Shown here: in pieces, positions 25,325-36,104 of the stretch
Numbering within the stretch: position 1 is the first letter of the stretch
How the letters are laid out: each line of letters starts with the position of its first letter
From: Deltaproteobacteria bacterium
Lineage (GTDB): Bacteria > Desulfobacterota > Desulfomonilia > Desulfomonilales > Desulfomonilaceae
Assembly: GCA_016875095.1 (NCBI GenBank)
Contig: VGSG01000012.1
Location: 1 to 64,000 of the forward strand
DNA length: 64,000 nucleotides
Direction of reading: 5' to 3'
Notes under the pieces: generated by a model
Told to the model about the DNA's origin: nothing
Seen by the model: only the letters and a program-made list of their open reading frames with translations
Database searches by the model: none
Translations under genes and position numbers: made by a program

Positions 25325-26851
25325 ATGAATCTTGCAAGAAAACTTTCGGAAACAGCGCACGCGTTCGGGGCAAAGCCCGCGGTAATATTCGAAGGAACGC
25401 CTTACACTTTTGGGCAAGTCGATCGGGAAATAGAACGATATGCTGCGCTTCTGAAGCGGCTCGGAGCGCAAGTGGGCGACCGGGTTGCGATCCAGTTGCC
25501 CAAGCGCATGGAGTTCGTGTTTCTCGAGCTGGCAGTGCTCACCGTGGGCGGCGTGGCCCTTCCCCTCAACCCTGACTACCGACCGGAGGAGCTGGAATAC
25601 TTCCTGTCGGATTCGGGAAGCTCGCTTTTCTTCACTGATAATGCGAGGTTCTCACGCGCGCGGGATGTGCTCGCCAAGTTTAGCGGGCTTCGCAGCGTGG
25701 TGGTGGATGGAGAGGCCGATGGCGCGTTCTCTTTGAGCGCGGAACTGGAAAAGGTCCCGCGGGGATACGTCCGCGAGTTCCCTACAGAAGACGATGATGT
25801 TGCGATTATCTGTTACACATCAGGGACGACCGGCCGCTCCAAAGGAGCGATGATCACGCACCGGAACCTTGTCTCGAACACGATGGCTTTGCACCAATCC
25901 TGGCAATGGTCGGACGGAGACGTGCTACTCCACGCTCTGCCGTTGTTTCACGTCCACGGGCTGTTTGTGGCCCTGCACGGCGGACTCAATGCAGGCGCGA
26001 CCATTATCATGCACGAGAAATTCGACCCGGTGAGCACATGGGAGACTATCGGCGAACAGCGATGCACCATTCTGATGGGTGTGCCCACCATGTATCAGCG
26101 GCTCATGAACGCGTGGGAGCAGATGGACAAGAGGCCCGACCTCTCTTCAATGCGTGTCTTCATATCAGGGTCCGCTCCGCTGCTGGAGACGCAGTTCATA
26201 CGATTCGAGCAGCACACCGGCTTCCGGATCTTGGAGCGTTACGGCATGACCGAGGCCGGCATGATCACTTCCAACCCCATAGAGGTGGAGGGTCGCAAGG
26301 CCCAGAGTGTGGGTTTTCCGCTGCCGGGAGTGGAAATCAGGGTTGCAAAGCCGGACGCGACCGACGTGGCGCCCGGTGAGGTCGGTGAAGTGCTCATGCG
26401 CGGGGAAAACGTGTTTGCAGGCTATTGGGGCATGCCCGAGAAGACCGCTGAATCCTTTGTCGAAGGATGGTTCAAGTCCGGAGATCTCGGATACCAGGAC
26501 GCGAACGACAAGGGCAGGCTCTATCTCGTCGGCCGACAAAAGGAACTCATCATCACGGGTGGGTACAACGTATACCCCAAAGAGGTGGAAAATATCCTGG
26601 AAGGCCACACCGCTATCCTAGAAGCCGCAGTGATCGGCCTGCCGGACGAAGACTTCGGGGAACGCGTGACCGCCGTGGTGGCGTTGAAGGAGGCCACGCC
26701 GGCAGCGACGCCGGACGAACTCATGGCATATTGCAAGGAACGCCTGGTTGGATACAAATGTCCCAAGCAGCTTTTCATCATCGATCGCCTGCCTCGGAAC
26801 CAGATGGGGAAGCTCCAAAAGAACCAGCTCGTGGAACGGTTCCGGCAATAG
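25325..26851 (+). CDS. Acyl-CoA synthetase, MatB/FadD-like
   Basis: The 508-residue protein is an ANL-superfamily ligase: P-loop YTSGTTGRSKGAMITH (about 161), LPLFHVHGLFVALHGGL (about 200), ERYGMTEAGM (about 302), GWFKSGDLGY (about 380) and the catalytic lysine in RNQMGKLQKNQL near the end. The HVHGLFVA and GMTEAGMITSNP stretches are close to malonyl-CoA synthetase MatB, and mat loci also combine a GntR regulator with a dicarboxylate transporter, but the basic residues near the MatB substrate pocket are not clearly kept. It would activate the acid imported by DctPQM. The exact substrate is open. Confidence 0.85.
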   Translation: MNLARKLSETAHAFGAKPAVIFEGTPYTFGQVDREIERYAALLKRLGAQVGDRVAIQLPKRMEFVFLELAVLTVGGVALPLNPDYRPEELEYFLSDSGSSLFFTDNARFSRARDVLAKFSGLRSVVVDGEADGAFSLSAELEKVPRGYVREFPTEDDDVAIICYTSGTTGRSKGAMITHRNLVSNTMALHQSWQWSDGDVLLHALPLFHVHGLFVALHGGLNAGATIIMHEKFDPVSTWETIGEQRCTILMGVPTMYQRLMNAWEQMDKRPDLSSMRVFISGSAPLLETQFIRFEQHTGFRILERYGMTEAGMITSNPIEVEGRKAQSVGFPLPGVEIRVAKPDATDVAPGEVGEVLMRGENVFAGYWGMPEKTAESFVEGWFKSGDLGYQDANDKGRLYLVGRQKELIITGGYNVYPKEVENILEGHTAILEAAVIGLPDEDFGERVTAVVALKEATPAATPDELMAYCKERLVGYKCPKQLFIIDRLPRNQMGKLQKNQLVERFRQ

Positions 26852-26918
26852 AGAGATTCTCATTAATAATCGCAAAATGAGATCTCGCTTTTGTCTTTCC
26901 CCTGGAGGGGGAGCACCT

Positions 26919-27058
26919 TGAGTAGCCACGGGTGAAACCCGTGGTACGGAGCTAATAAGTGGTTCCTTTTGGCCCTGTAGGGGCGGCCCCTTCAGGGCCG
27001 ATCCCGAGAAAAGCTTGTTGGATGCCTTTTACCCTGGGTTTCACCCAGGGCTACTCAC
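26919..27058. repeat. REPIN-like palindromic element
   Basis: Two related ends in inverted orientation begin TGAGTAGCC and each fold into an 8-bp hairpin with a 3-base loop (stems 26926-26933/26937-26944 and 27032-27039/27043-27050, both around GGGTGAAACCC or its complement). A third near-perfect hairpin with GGCCCTGTAGGGGC is at 26971-27000. No transposase gene is in the window. It fills part of the 519-bp gap 26852-27370, which has no gene. Confidence 0.7.
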
Positions 27059-27178
27059 AGTATTCCCCTTCTGGGAATTCCGGATCGCACCGGAATTCTG
27101 CCGGAAGTGATGCCCATTTGATTGGCAAGACTATAGAAGGCTGCGTTGAGATCTGCGCCTTTGGCTAAGGCTAGAATC

Positions 27179-27259
27179 CCCCTCTCCCTTCCCTCTCCCG
27201 CCAGGGGAGAGGGTTTTATGACCCCTCCCTTGATGGGAGGGGGAAGGGGGAGGGTGACC
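27179..27259. repeat. CTCTCCC/GGGAGAG palindromic intergenic repeat, copy 2
   Basis: CCCTCTCCC-GCCA-GGGGAGAGGG is the reverse orientation of the element at 6223-6260, followed by a second hairpin CCCTCCC-TTGAT-GGGAGGG. It ends about 110 bases before the selenoprotein start. Confidence 0.6.
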
Positions 27260-27370
27260 TTTCACGCAAATCTCAAAGCCGTTCACTATAATACGGGTAC
27301 TTCTGGGAGGGCGATCTCATTCCGGCGGAACTTTCAAGAATGGGTATAATCGGCAAAAAGGAGGCCGGCC

Positions 27371-28024
27371 GTGTCGTTCATTGAAGAGCTGGACAGCTTG
27401 CGCCGACAGCGGCGGAGCCAGATACCGCCTGACCATCTCGCGGTGATCGATGGAGCGATCGAGGCCCTAACTCGGTCAGGAATCGCCGAACGATGCCTGA
27501 AGGTCGGAGACTTGACCCCCGATTTCGAGCTGCTCAACGCGGGCGGGAATCCCGTGAAGCTCTCGGATCTTCTGGCCCGCGGCCCTGTGGTTCTGAATTT
27601 TTTTCGCGGGGTCTGGTGAGTGTTCTGCAATCTGGAGCTGCGGTCGTTGCAGCTCGAACTACCCCGAATCACGAAACTGGGCGCCGCGCTCGTCGCGATC
27701 TCTCCACAGACTCCGGAGGCTTCTCTCATTACAGCCGAGAAGAATGCGCTAACCTTTGAGATTCTGAGCGACAGGGGAAATGGGGTGGCCGGACAATTCG
27801 GCATCGCGTTCCAATTGCCGGAAGCGCTGCGCGAGGTGTATCGAGGAATCGGTCACCGAATCCCTGAATTGAATGGCGATGAAACCTGGGAGCTTCCTAT
27901 TCCCGCTACTTATGTGATCGACAAAGACCGAACTATTCGCATGGCCTATGTGGAACCGAACCACATGAAGCGAGTCGATCCCGAAGACATCATTGAAGCC
28001 CTATCCAAATGCAAGTCGGGGTGA
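27371..28024 (+). CDS. Peroxiredoxin-like selenoprotein with in-frame UGA (UxxC)
   Basis: An AhpC/TSA-type thioredoxin-fold protein of 217 residues if the TGA at 27617-27619 is read as selenocysteine 83. Before the TGA the frame reads VVLNFFRGVW, and directly after it VFCNLELRSLQ; homologues have W-C-P-F-C-N-L-E-L at this point, so Sec replaces the peroxidatic Cys and Cys86 completes a UxxC pair. The sequence after the TGA stays in frame for 134 residues with family motifs (PATYVIDKDRTIRMAYVEPN) and ends normally. A SECIS-like hairpin follows. The GTG start has AAGGAGG eight bases upstream. It would reduce peroxides using thiol partners. Confidence 0.88.
27635..27655 (+). promoter_or_regulatory. 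Bacterial SECIS-like hairpin of the peroxiredoxin gene
   Basis: A perfect 7-bp stem GAGCTGC/GCAGCTC carries a 7-base loop GGUCGUU, beginning 15 bases after the UGA. In E. coli, SelB binds a short helix at about this distance with exposed G/U in the loop; the GGU here fits. Confidence 0.7.
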
Positions 28025-28040
28025 ATCGATTTCCAAAAAG

Positions 28041-28089
28041 AAAAGAGGTCTTCCGCTCAGCGGCCACATGGCGCCGCAGGCGAGACCTC
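28041..28089 (-). terminator. Terminator of the ATP synthase transcript
   Basis: AGAGGTCT-type stem GAGGTCT/AGACCTC (28045-28051 with 28083-28089), with a further inner GC-rich fold. On the minus strand it is followed by TTTTCTTTTT. It lies between convergent selenoprotein and atpC genes. Confidence 0.7.
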
Positions 28090-28122
28090 TCAAAATCAAT
28101 CACTGGTTGTAACTGACGACTG

Positions 28123-28542
28123 TCAGCTCTTCTTAGCCGCCGCCACCTTCTGACGAGCCATTTTCATCCTTGCGGTGATTCGGGCATACTCCTCCGGATC
28201 TTCCGAGGCGTGAATCGCGTTGAGTTTGGCTTCAAGGTCCAGAAGCTGCGCGGTGGCTTCATTCGGATCGATCTCCTCAGTCCTCTGAGCTTCTTCCACA
28301 AGGACGGTGACAGAGTCTTTCAGCACTTCGCAGAAGCCGTCGCCCACCACGAACTTCACAAACTCGTTGTTCTCATCGAGATAGGAAAAGATACCGGGCT
28401 TGATGAACGTGAGCATAGGAGTGTGCCCAATGAGCACTCCGAACTCGCCCATCACGCCCGGAGCAATGATCTCTTCCACTTCCTTATCGAGCACCACCCC
28501 CAGCGGAGTGACAACTTCGACCTTGAACTTCTTCGACATCAA
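28123..28542 (-). CDS. atpC: F1 ATP synthase epsilon subunit
   Basis: The 139-residue protein has the N-terminal beta sandwich (FKVEVVTPLGVVLDKEVEEI ... GVLIGHTPMLTFIKPG) and a C-terminal two-helix domain (about 88-139) with a KMARQKVAAAKKS tail. It is the central-stalk regulatory subunit. It is the last gene of the atp run, 10 bp after atpD, with a terminator just beyond. Confidence 0.96.
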   Translation of the reverse strand: MMSKKFKVEVVTPLGVVLDKEVEEIIAPGVMGEFGVLIGHTPMLTFIKPGIFSYLDENNEFVKFVVGDGFCEVLKDSVTVLVEEAQRTEEIDPNEATAQLLDLEAKLNAIHASEDPEEYARITARMKMARQKVAAAKKS

Positions 28543-28552
28543 TGCCTCCCGA

Positions 28553-30067
<1,515 letters not shown>

Positions 30068-30931
30068 CTAGCCCTTGAGCGCCTCGGCTCCGCCTACGAT
30101 TTCCATCAGCTCTTTCGTAATCGTTTCCTGGCGGATGCGGTTCATTCTAAGTGTGAGCCGGTGTATCATCTCCTCCGCGGACGATGTGGCCGCTTCCATA
30201 GCGGTCATCCTCGCGCCGTGCTCGCTTGCCACCGAGTCGAGCAGGCCCGTGTAGATCTGCACCGTGATGTACATGGGCAAAATGCCTGTCAGAAGCTCGT
30301 CCGCCGAGGGTTCGTACAAATACTCTCTGCGTCTTTTCGGCTCCGCCTCCTCAGGCATGATCGGGAGAAGCTTTTTCAACGTGAGTATCTGAGACGCGGC
30401 TGTCCGGAACCTGTTATAGAGAACCCACACCTCGTCGTACTCGCCCTGTGCGAACTTATTCACCGCAACATCGGCAATACTTTTTGCCAGGGGATAATCC
30501 ACCCTGTTCATGGCGTTGAGGAATTTCTCCTCTATGGCGAAACCTCGCCTGCGGAAGTAATCGTGGCCTTTCCGACCCACACTGATGAATCCCACCTGAT
30601 AACCCTTTTCCGTCATCTCACGGATGAAGGCTTCGGCTCGCCTGTTCAGGTTCGCGTTGAAGCTCCCGCACAGACCCCGGTCCGCGGTGATCTGAACCAG
30701 GAGAACCTTTTTGACCTCTCGAACATCGAGCATGGGATGGGCGCTGGGATTGACCCGGTGTGCGAGGGACATGAGCACCTCGCGCATCCTATCCGAATAG
30801 GGTCGGGCCTTAGTCACCGCTTCCTCCGCCCGTCTGAGCCGGGCCGCGGCAACCATTTTCATGGCATTGGTTATCTTCTGCGTGTTCTTGACACTGGCTA
30901 TGCGCTTACGCAAATCGCGAAGGCTTGGCAT
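30068..30931 (-). CDS. atpG: F1 ATP synthase gamma subunit
   Basis: The 287-residue rotor subunit shows the N-terminal helix RKRIASVKNTQKITNAMKMV, the central TADRGLCGSFN and the C-terminal AMEAATSSAEEMIHRLTLRMNR with the closing ITKELMEIVGGAEAL. These are diagnostic for the coiled-coil shaft. No thiol-regulation insert is present. It is 79 bp after atpA. Confidence 0.98.
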   Translation of the reverse strand: MPSLRDLRKRIASVKNTQKITNAMKMVAAARLRRAEEAVTKARPYSDRMREVLMSLAHRVNPSAHPMLDVREVKKVLLVQITADRGLCGSFNANLNRRAEAFIREMTEKGYQVGFISVGRKGHDYFRRRGFAIEEKFLNAMNRVDYPLAKSIADVAVNKFAQGEYDEVWVLYNRFRTAASQILTLKKLLPIMPEEAEPKRRREYLYEPSADELLTGILPMYITVQIYTGLLDSVASEHGARMTAMEAATSSAEEMIHRLTLRMNRIRQETITKELMEIVGGAEALKG

Positions 30932-31010
30932 ATCAACCTCTGGAACAAGAGCGGATCACATCAAGCTGAACGCGGCTAAGCCACTCTCCGTGGCCTCTCC
31001 ATAGCGGTCC

Positions 31011-33078
<2,068 letters not shown>

Positions 33079-33082
<4 letters not shown>

Positions 33083-33672
33083 TTCATACCCCCGACTTTC
33101 GCAAGGTACTCTTCAACCATCCGCTTCTGGTCTTCGGCGGTGATTTTCTGCCGGATCAACGTTTCGGCCATCTGAACGGCCAGATCGACCGCCTCAGCTT
33201 GGAGCGCGGCTTTGCCCTTGCGAACCTCCTGCTCTGCAGCGATCTTGGCTGCTTCAACCATGCTGGAGGCCATACGCTGGGCATTGGCCACTACCTTTTC
33301 GCTCTCCAATTCCGAGGCCTTGCTCAGGTCGGCTCGCATCTTCTCCAGCTCTTGCTCCATGCCGGCCAGCTTGGCTTCGTATTCCTTCAGGGTCTGTTGG
33401 GCCTGCTCACGCTGCTCTTTGGCTTCCGCCAAATCCTTCTCGATCTGGTCGGTGCGATCGACGAAGAACTTCTTCAGTGGCTTGCGCATAATGTAGTAGA
33501 GCAACGCGACCAACACCAGCGTGTCGATGATCCTCCAAGTGAGGATCCCTGTCAGTCCAAAGGTCCACGGCCTTTCACCCCCGCCGGAAGCTCCCAGCGC
33601 ACTTGTCACGGTTTCCAGAAGAACGCCCAAGGCCAAGGCCGGAACCCAAAACGCATATGCTCGCCGTGTCAT
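33079..33672 (-). CDS. atpF: F0 ATP synthase b subunit
   Basis: The 197-residue protein has an N-terminal hydrophobic leader-like stretch, one membrane helix (ILTWRIIDTLVLVALLYYIM, about 42-61) and a long charged coiled coil to residue 190. The extra N-terminal 35 residues look like a signal sequence, as in b subunits of this phylum. It forms the peripheral stalk with b'. It overlaps both neighbours by 4 bp. Confidence 0.93.
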
Positions 33673-34097
33673 GAGACCGCCCTCCCCAGGAGCTTCTGAG
33701 CAATGGACTGAGCGAGGGGAGTCATCTGGGTTTGGAGAGTCTTTCTGACCTCCTCGGCGTCAGCTTGAATGGCCTTTTTCATGTCTTCCACGATACGGCT
33801 CGCATCTGCTTTGGCCGCTTCCAGGACATCGGCTTCCTTCTTCTTGGCTTCCGCCAAAAGCGCGGCCTTTTCCTGAGCCGCAGTCTGTCGGGCTGCCGCT
33901 AGTTGCTGCTGATGGCGGTTTTCCTCCACGTCGATCTTCTCGGCCAGCTCCTTGGCCTTATCGCGATCGCCTTTTATGCGAGCTTCCCGCTCCCGTATTT
34001 TGGCCAGGATCGGCTTGTATAGGATAGCGTTGAGGATGACCAACAGGAGCAGGAAATTGATCAGTTGGATAAATAAAGTGAAGTTTAACTGAATCAC
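33669..34097 (-). CDS. F0 ATP synthase b' subunit
   Basis: The 142-residue protein has one membrane helix (FTLFIQLINFLLLLVILNAI, about 6-26), then YKPILAKIREREARI and an uninterrupted Ala/Lys/Glu coiled coil. Two different b-type subunits are typical of photosynthetic and delta-type ATP synthases. It is the first atp gene here; a promoter lies 140 bp upstream. The a and c subunit genes are not in this window. Confidence 0.9.
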   Translation of the reverse strand: MIQLNFTLFIQLINFLLLLVILNAILYKPILAKIREREARIKGDRDKAKELAEKIDVEENRHQQQLAAARQTAAQEKAALLAEAKKKEADVLEAAKADASRIVEDMKKAIQADAEEVRKTLQTQMTPLAQSIAQKLLGRAVS

Positions 34098-34236
34098 TGG
34101 GGCAATCTCCCGGCTTAGATAAAGTTACCGTATCTCAACGGCGGAGTCCGCGGTCGGACCCATGTTCCCGTCCACTCTAAGCGCCTGATATTGTAAGAAG
34201 GATTTGCTTCCAGACCCAAATCAAGGGTGAAGGATC

Positions 34237-34265
34237 ATGCTACCACCCCACCCCCAAGGTGTCAA
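34237..34265 (-). promoter_or_regulatory. Sigma-70 promoter of the ATP synthase genes
   Basis: On the minus strand TTGACA (34265-34260), a 17-base spacer and TAGCAT (34242-34237). It lies in the 210-bp gap between bactofilin and b' genes and gives a leader of about 130 bases. Confidence 0.65.
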
Positions 34266-34307
34266 GATGTTTTTGGTTGAGGATGAACGCGGCTGAAGCG
34301 CTCGAAA

Positions 34308-34820
34308 TCACCGACTGGCTTTGGGGAGTGTGTGACCTCTCCGGTCTTCTTCTTCCGGGGACTCCTCGCGGTCGTACGAGAGGGGCCAGGCCTGCGCGGA
34401 AATGGCTTCTTCCGGCTCCTCTGCGGTAAATGCCGCCTCGGGCTCCACGAACGGCGCTATCGCTTCCCGCGCCGCAGTCATCTTGCAGGTGCCTTCAAAA
34501 AAGGCGCCTTCTTCCACCATCAGGCTCGGGGTCCGGATGTCCCCGAACACCCTGGCTTGAGGGTACAGCTCGATCTTCTCGGTCGCGGTAAGATTCCCAC
34601 GCACCTCACCGGCGATCTTGAGCACGTTGGATTGAATTTGAGCTCGGATTACGGACTCAGGGCCTACCACCAGGGTTCCTCGACTCACAATCTCTCCCTG
34701 AAATTGCCCGTCCAGGTGCACCACCCCTGTAAAAGCCAGTTTGCCGGCAAATTCGGTCTGGCTTCCCAGGAATCCGGTCACTGCATCGCTTTTCGCCTTC
34801 CTGAATTTGAATCCGAACAT
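34308..34820 (-). CDS. Bactofilin (polymer-forming cytoskeletal protein)
   Basis: The 170-residue protein has a bactofilin beta-helix core at about 15-115 with repeating short strands (GFLGSQTEFAGKLAFTGVVH, GTLVVGPESVIRAQIQS, EGAFFEGTCKM) and a disordered acidic tail. Bactofilins polymerise without nucleotide and position wall enzymes. The ATG at 34820 follows GGAGGCGAG; 29 residues of the longer frame are dropped. It stands between the rodA gene and ATP synthase genes, as often in this phylum, and fits with the shape genes upstream. Confidence 0.9.
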   Translation of the reverse strand: MFGFKFRKAKSDAVTGFLGSQTEFAGKLAFTGVVHLDGQFQGEIVSRGTLVVGPESVIRAQIQSNVLKIAGEVRGNLTATEKIELYPQARVFGDIRTPSLMVEEGAFFEGTCKMTAAREAIAPFVEPEAAFTAEEPEEAISAQAWPLSYDREESPEEEDRRGHTLPKASR

Positions 34821-34940
34821 CTCGCCTCCGGTTCCGGTGGGTGGACGCAGAACGCCTTCCTTGTGCCCGGACGCTCCTTCCTTAGCACACACCCCCTGCC
34901 CGTTCAAGGGCTAAGTGGACATGGGACTCTGAAAGCCACG

Positions 34941-36068
34941 TCAGTATAAGAAGCGCCTCATACTTACGCTCGCCAGAATCGCGACAGCCATGTATGAAGC
35001 CAAAAGCGACGATCCACCATAGCTGACAAAGCTCAAGGGAACTCCCACCACAGGGAGCATCCCCAGCGCCATACCCACATTGATCGTCACATGCCAGAAA
35101 AGCATAGCCACGCAACCGAACGAGAGGAGAACCCCGAAGGTGTCCCTCGCCTTGCCCGCAATGGCTAATCCCCTCAACAAGAGAGCAGCGAAGAGGACCA
35201 GGAGCGCGACACATCCTACAAAACCAAACTCTTCGGCCAGAATGGCAAATATGAAATCAGTGTGCTTCACGGGCAAGAACAGGAGTTGGTTCTGAGTTCC
35301 CTGGAGAAAACCTTTGCCCAGTAAGCCTCCTGACCCAATGGCTATCTGAGACTGGATTATGTGATAGCCCGCGCCCAGGGGGTCATACTCGGGGTTCCAA
35401 AACGTTAACAATCTTTTTTTCTGATATTCCCGCAGAACAAAATCTCCGACGAAGAAGAGAACCGGGATGAGAGCAATTATGATACCTCCGGTCCACATCA
35501 GGGCCTTCCGCCCCATCCCCGCGAACAGAATCATGGATGCAGCAATGAGCACAATCACTCCCGCAGTGCCCAGGTCGGGCTGAACCACCACCAGCGCAAA
35601 GGGGAGAGCCACCAACAGTCCTGCCTTGACCATGTCCAGAAACCGCCAATCGCTTCCACCCCTCAGGTTGCTGAAGTATTTAGCGAGAATGATCACCACT
35701 GCGAGCTTTGCGAACTCAGACGGCTGAAACCTCATGAACCCGATTTCGATCCAGCGTCTGGAGCCCGCTGTGACCCTTCCAACGCCCCAGACGGCGATCA
35801 AGGCAGCAATAACCGCTACGTAGAGCCATACTCCGTACCGGTCAAAGACGTGATAGTCAAAAAAGAGAAACACAGCCATGAGCGTCAGCCCAAAGCTGCA
35901 CCAGATCGCCTGCTTCAGCACATAGGTTCTTCCTACGTCTCCCATGGCCGCGGTGGCGCTGAAGATCAGCGCGAGACCGATCCCGGAAAGGATTAGAGCG
36001 ATCAATGTCAACGACCACTCGAATCGCACAAGCGATCTAAAGCTCCAAGGTGATTGTAAGGGAGACAT
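34941..36068 (-). CDS. rodA: RodA, SEDS peptidoglycan glycosyltransferase
   Basis: The 375-residue protein has about ten membrane helices and SEDS signatures: GRVTAGSRRWIEIGFMRFQPSE (about 118), VVVQPDLGTAG (about 178) and GVPLSFVSYGGSS (about 345). It polymerises lipid II glycan strands in lateral growth with the transpeptidase encoded just upstream. The 36-bp gap to mrdA indicates cotranscription. Confidence 0.96.
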   Translation of the reverse strand: MSPLQSPWSFRSLVRFEWSLTLIALILSGIGLALIFSATAAMGDVGRTYVLKQAIWCSFGLTLMAVFLFFDYHVFDRYGVWLYVAVIAALIAVWGVGRVTAGSRRWIEIGFMRFQPSEFAKLAVVIILAKYFSNLRGGSDWRFLDMVKAGLLVALPFALVVVQPDLGTAGVIVLIAASMILFAGMGRKALMWTGGIIIALIPVLFFVGDFVLREYQKKRLLTFWNPEYDPLGAGYHIIQSQIAIGSGGLLGKGFLQGTQNQLLFLPVKHTDFIFAILAEEFGFVGCVALLVLFAALLLRGLAIAGKARDTFGVLLSFGCVAMLFWHVTINVGMALGMLPVVGVPLSFVSYGGSSLLASYMAVAILASVSMRRFLY

Positions 36069-36104
36069 GGGTCGCTGCCTTGGTTTGTGTGTTTCAAGCT
36101 CGTT

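Noticed and set aside
27371-27619. Truncated AhpC-like gene followed by a second gene starting with GTG at 27620
   Set aside because: The two frames are the same frame split only by TGA at the catalytic Cys position and a SECIS-like hairpin follows; selenocysteine explains it better than a pseudogene or two genes.
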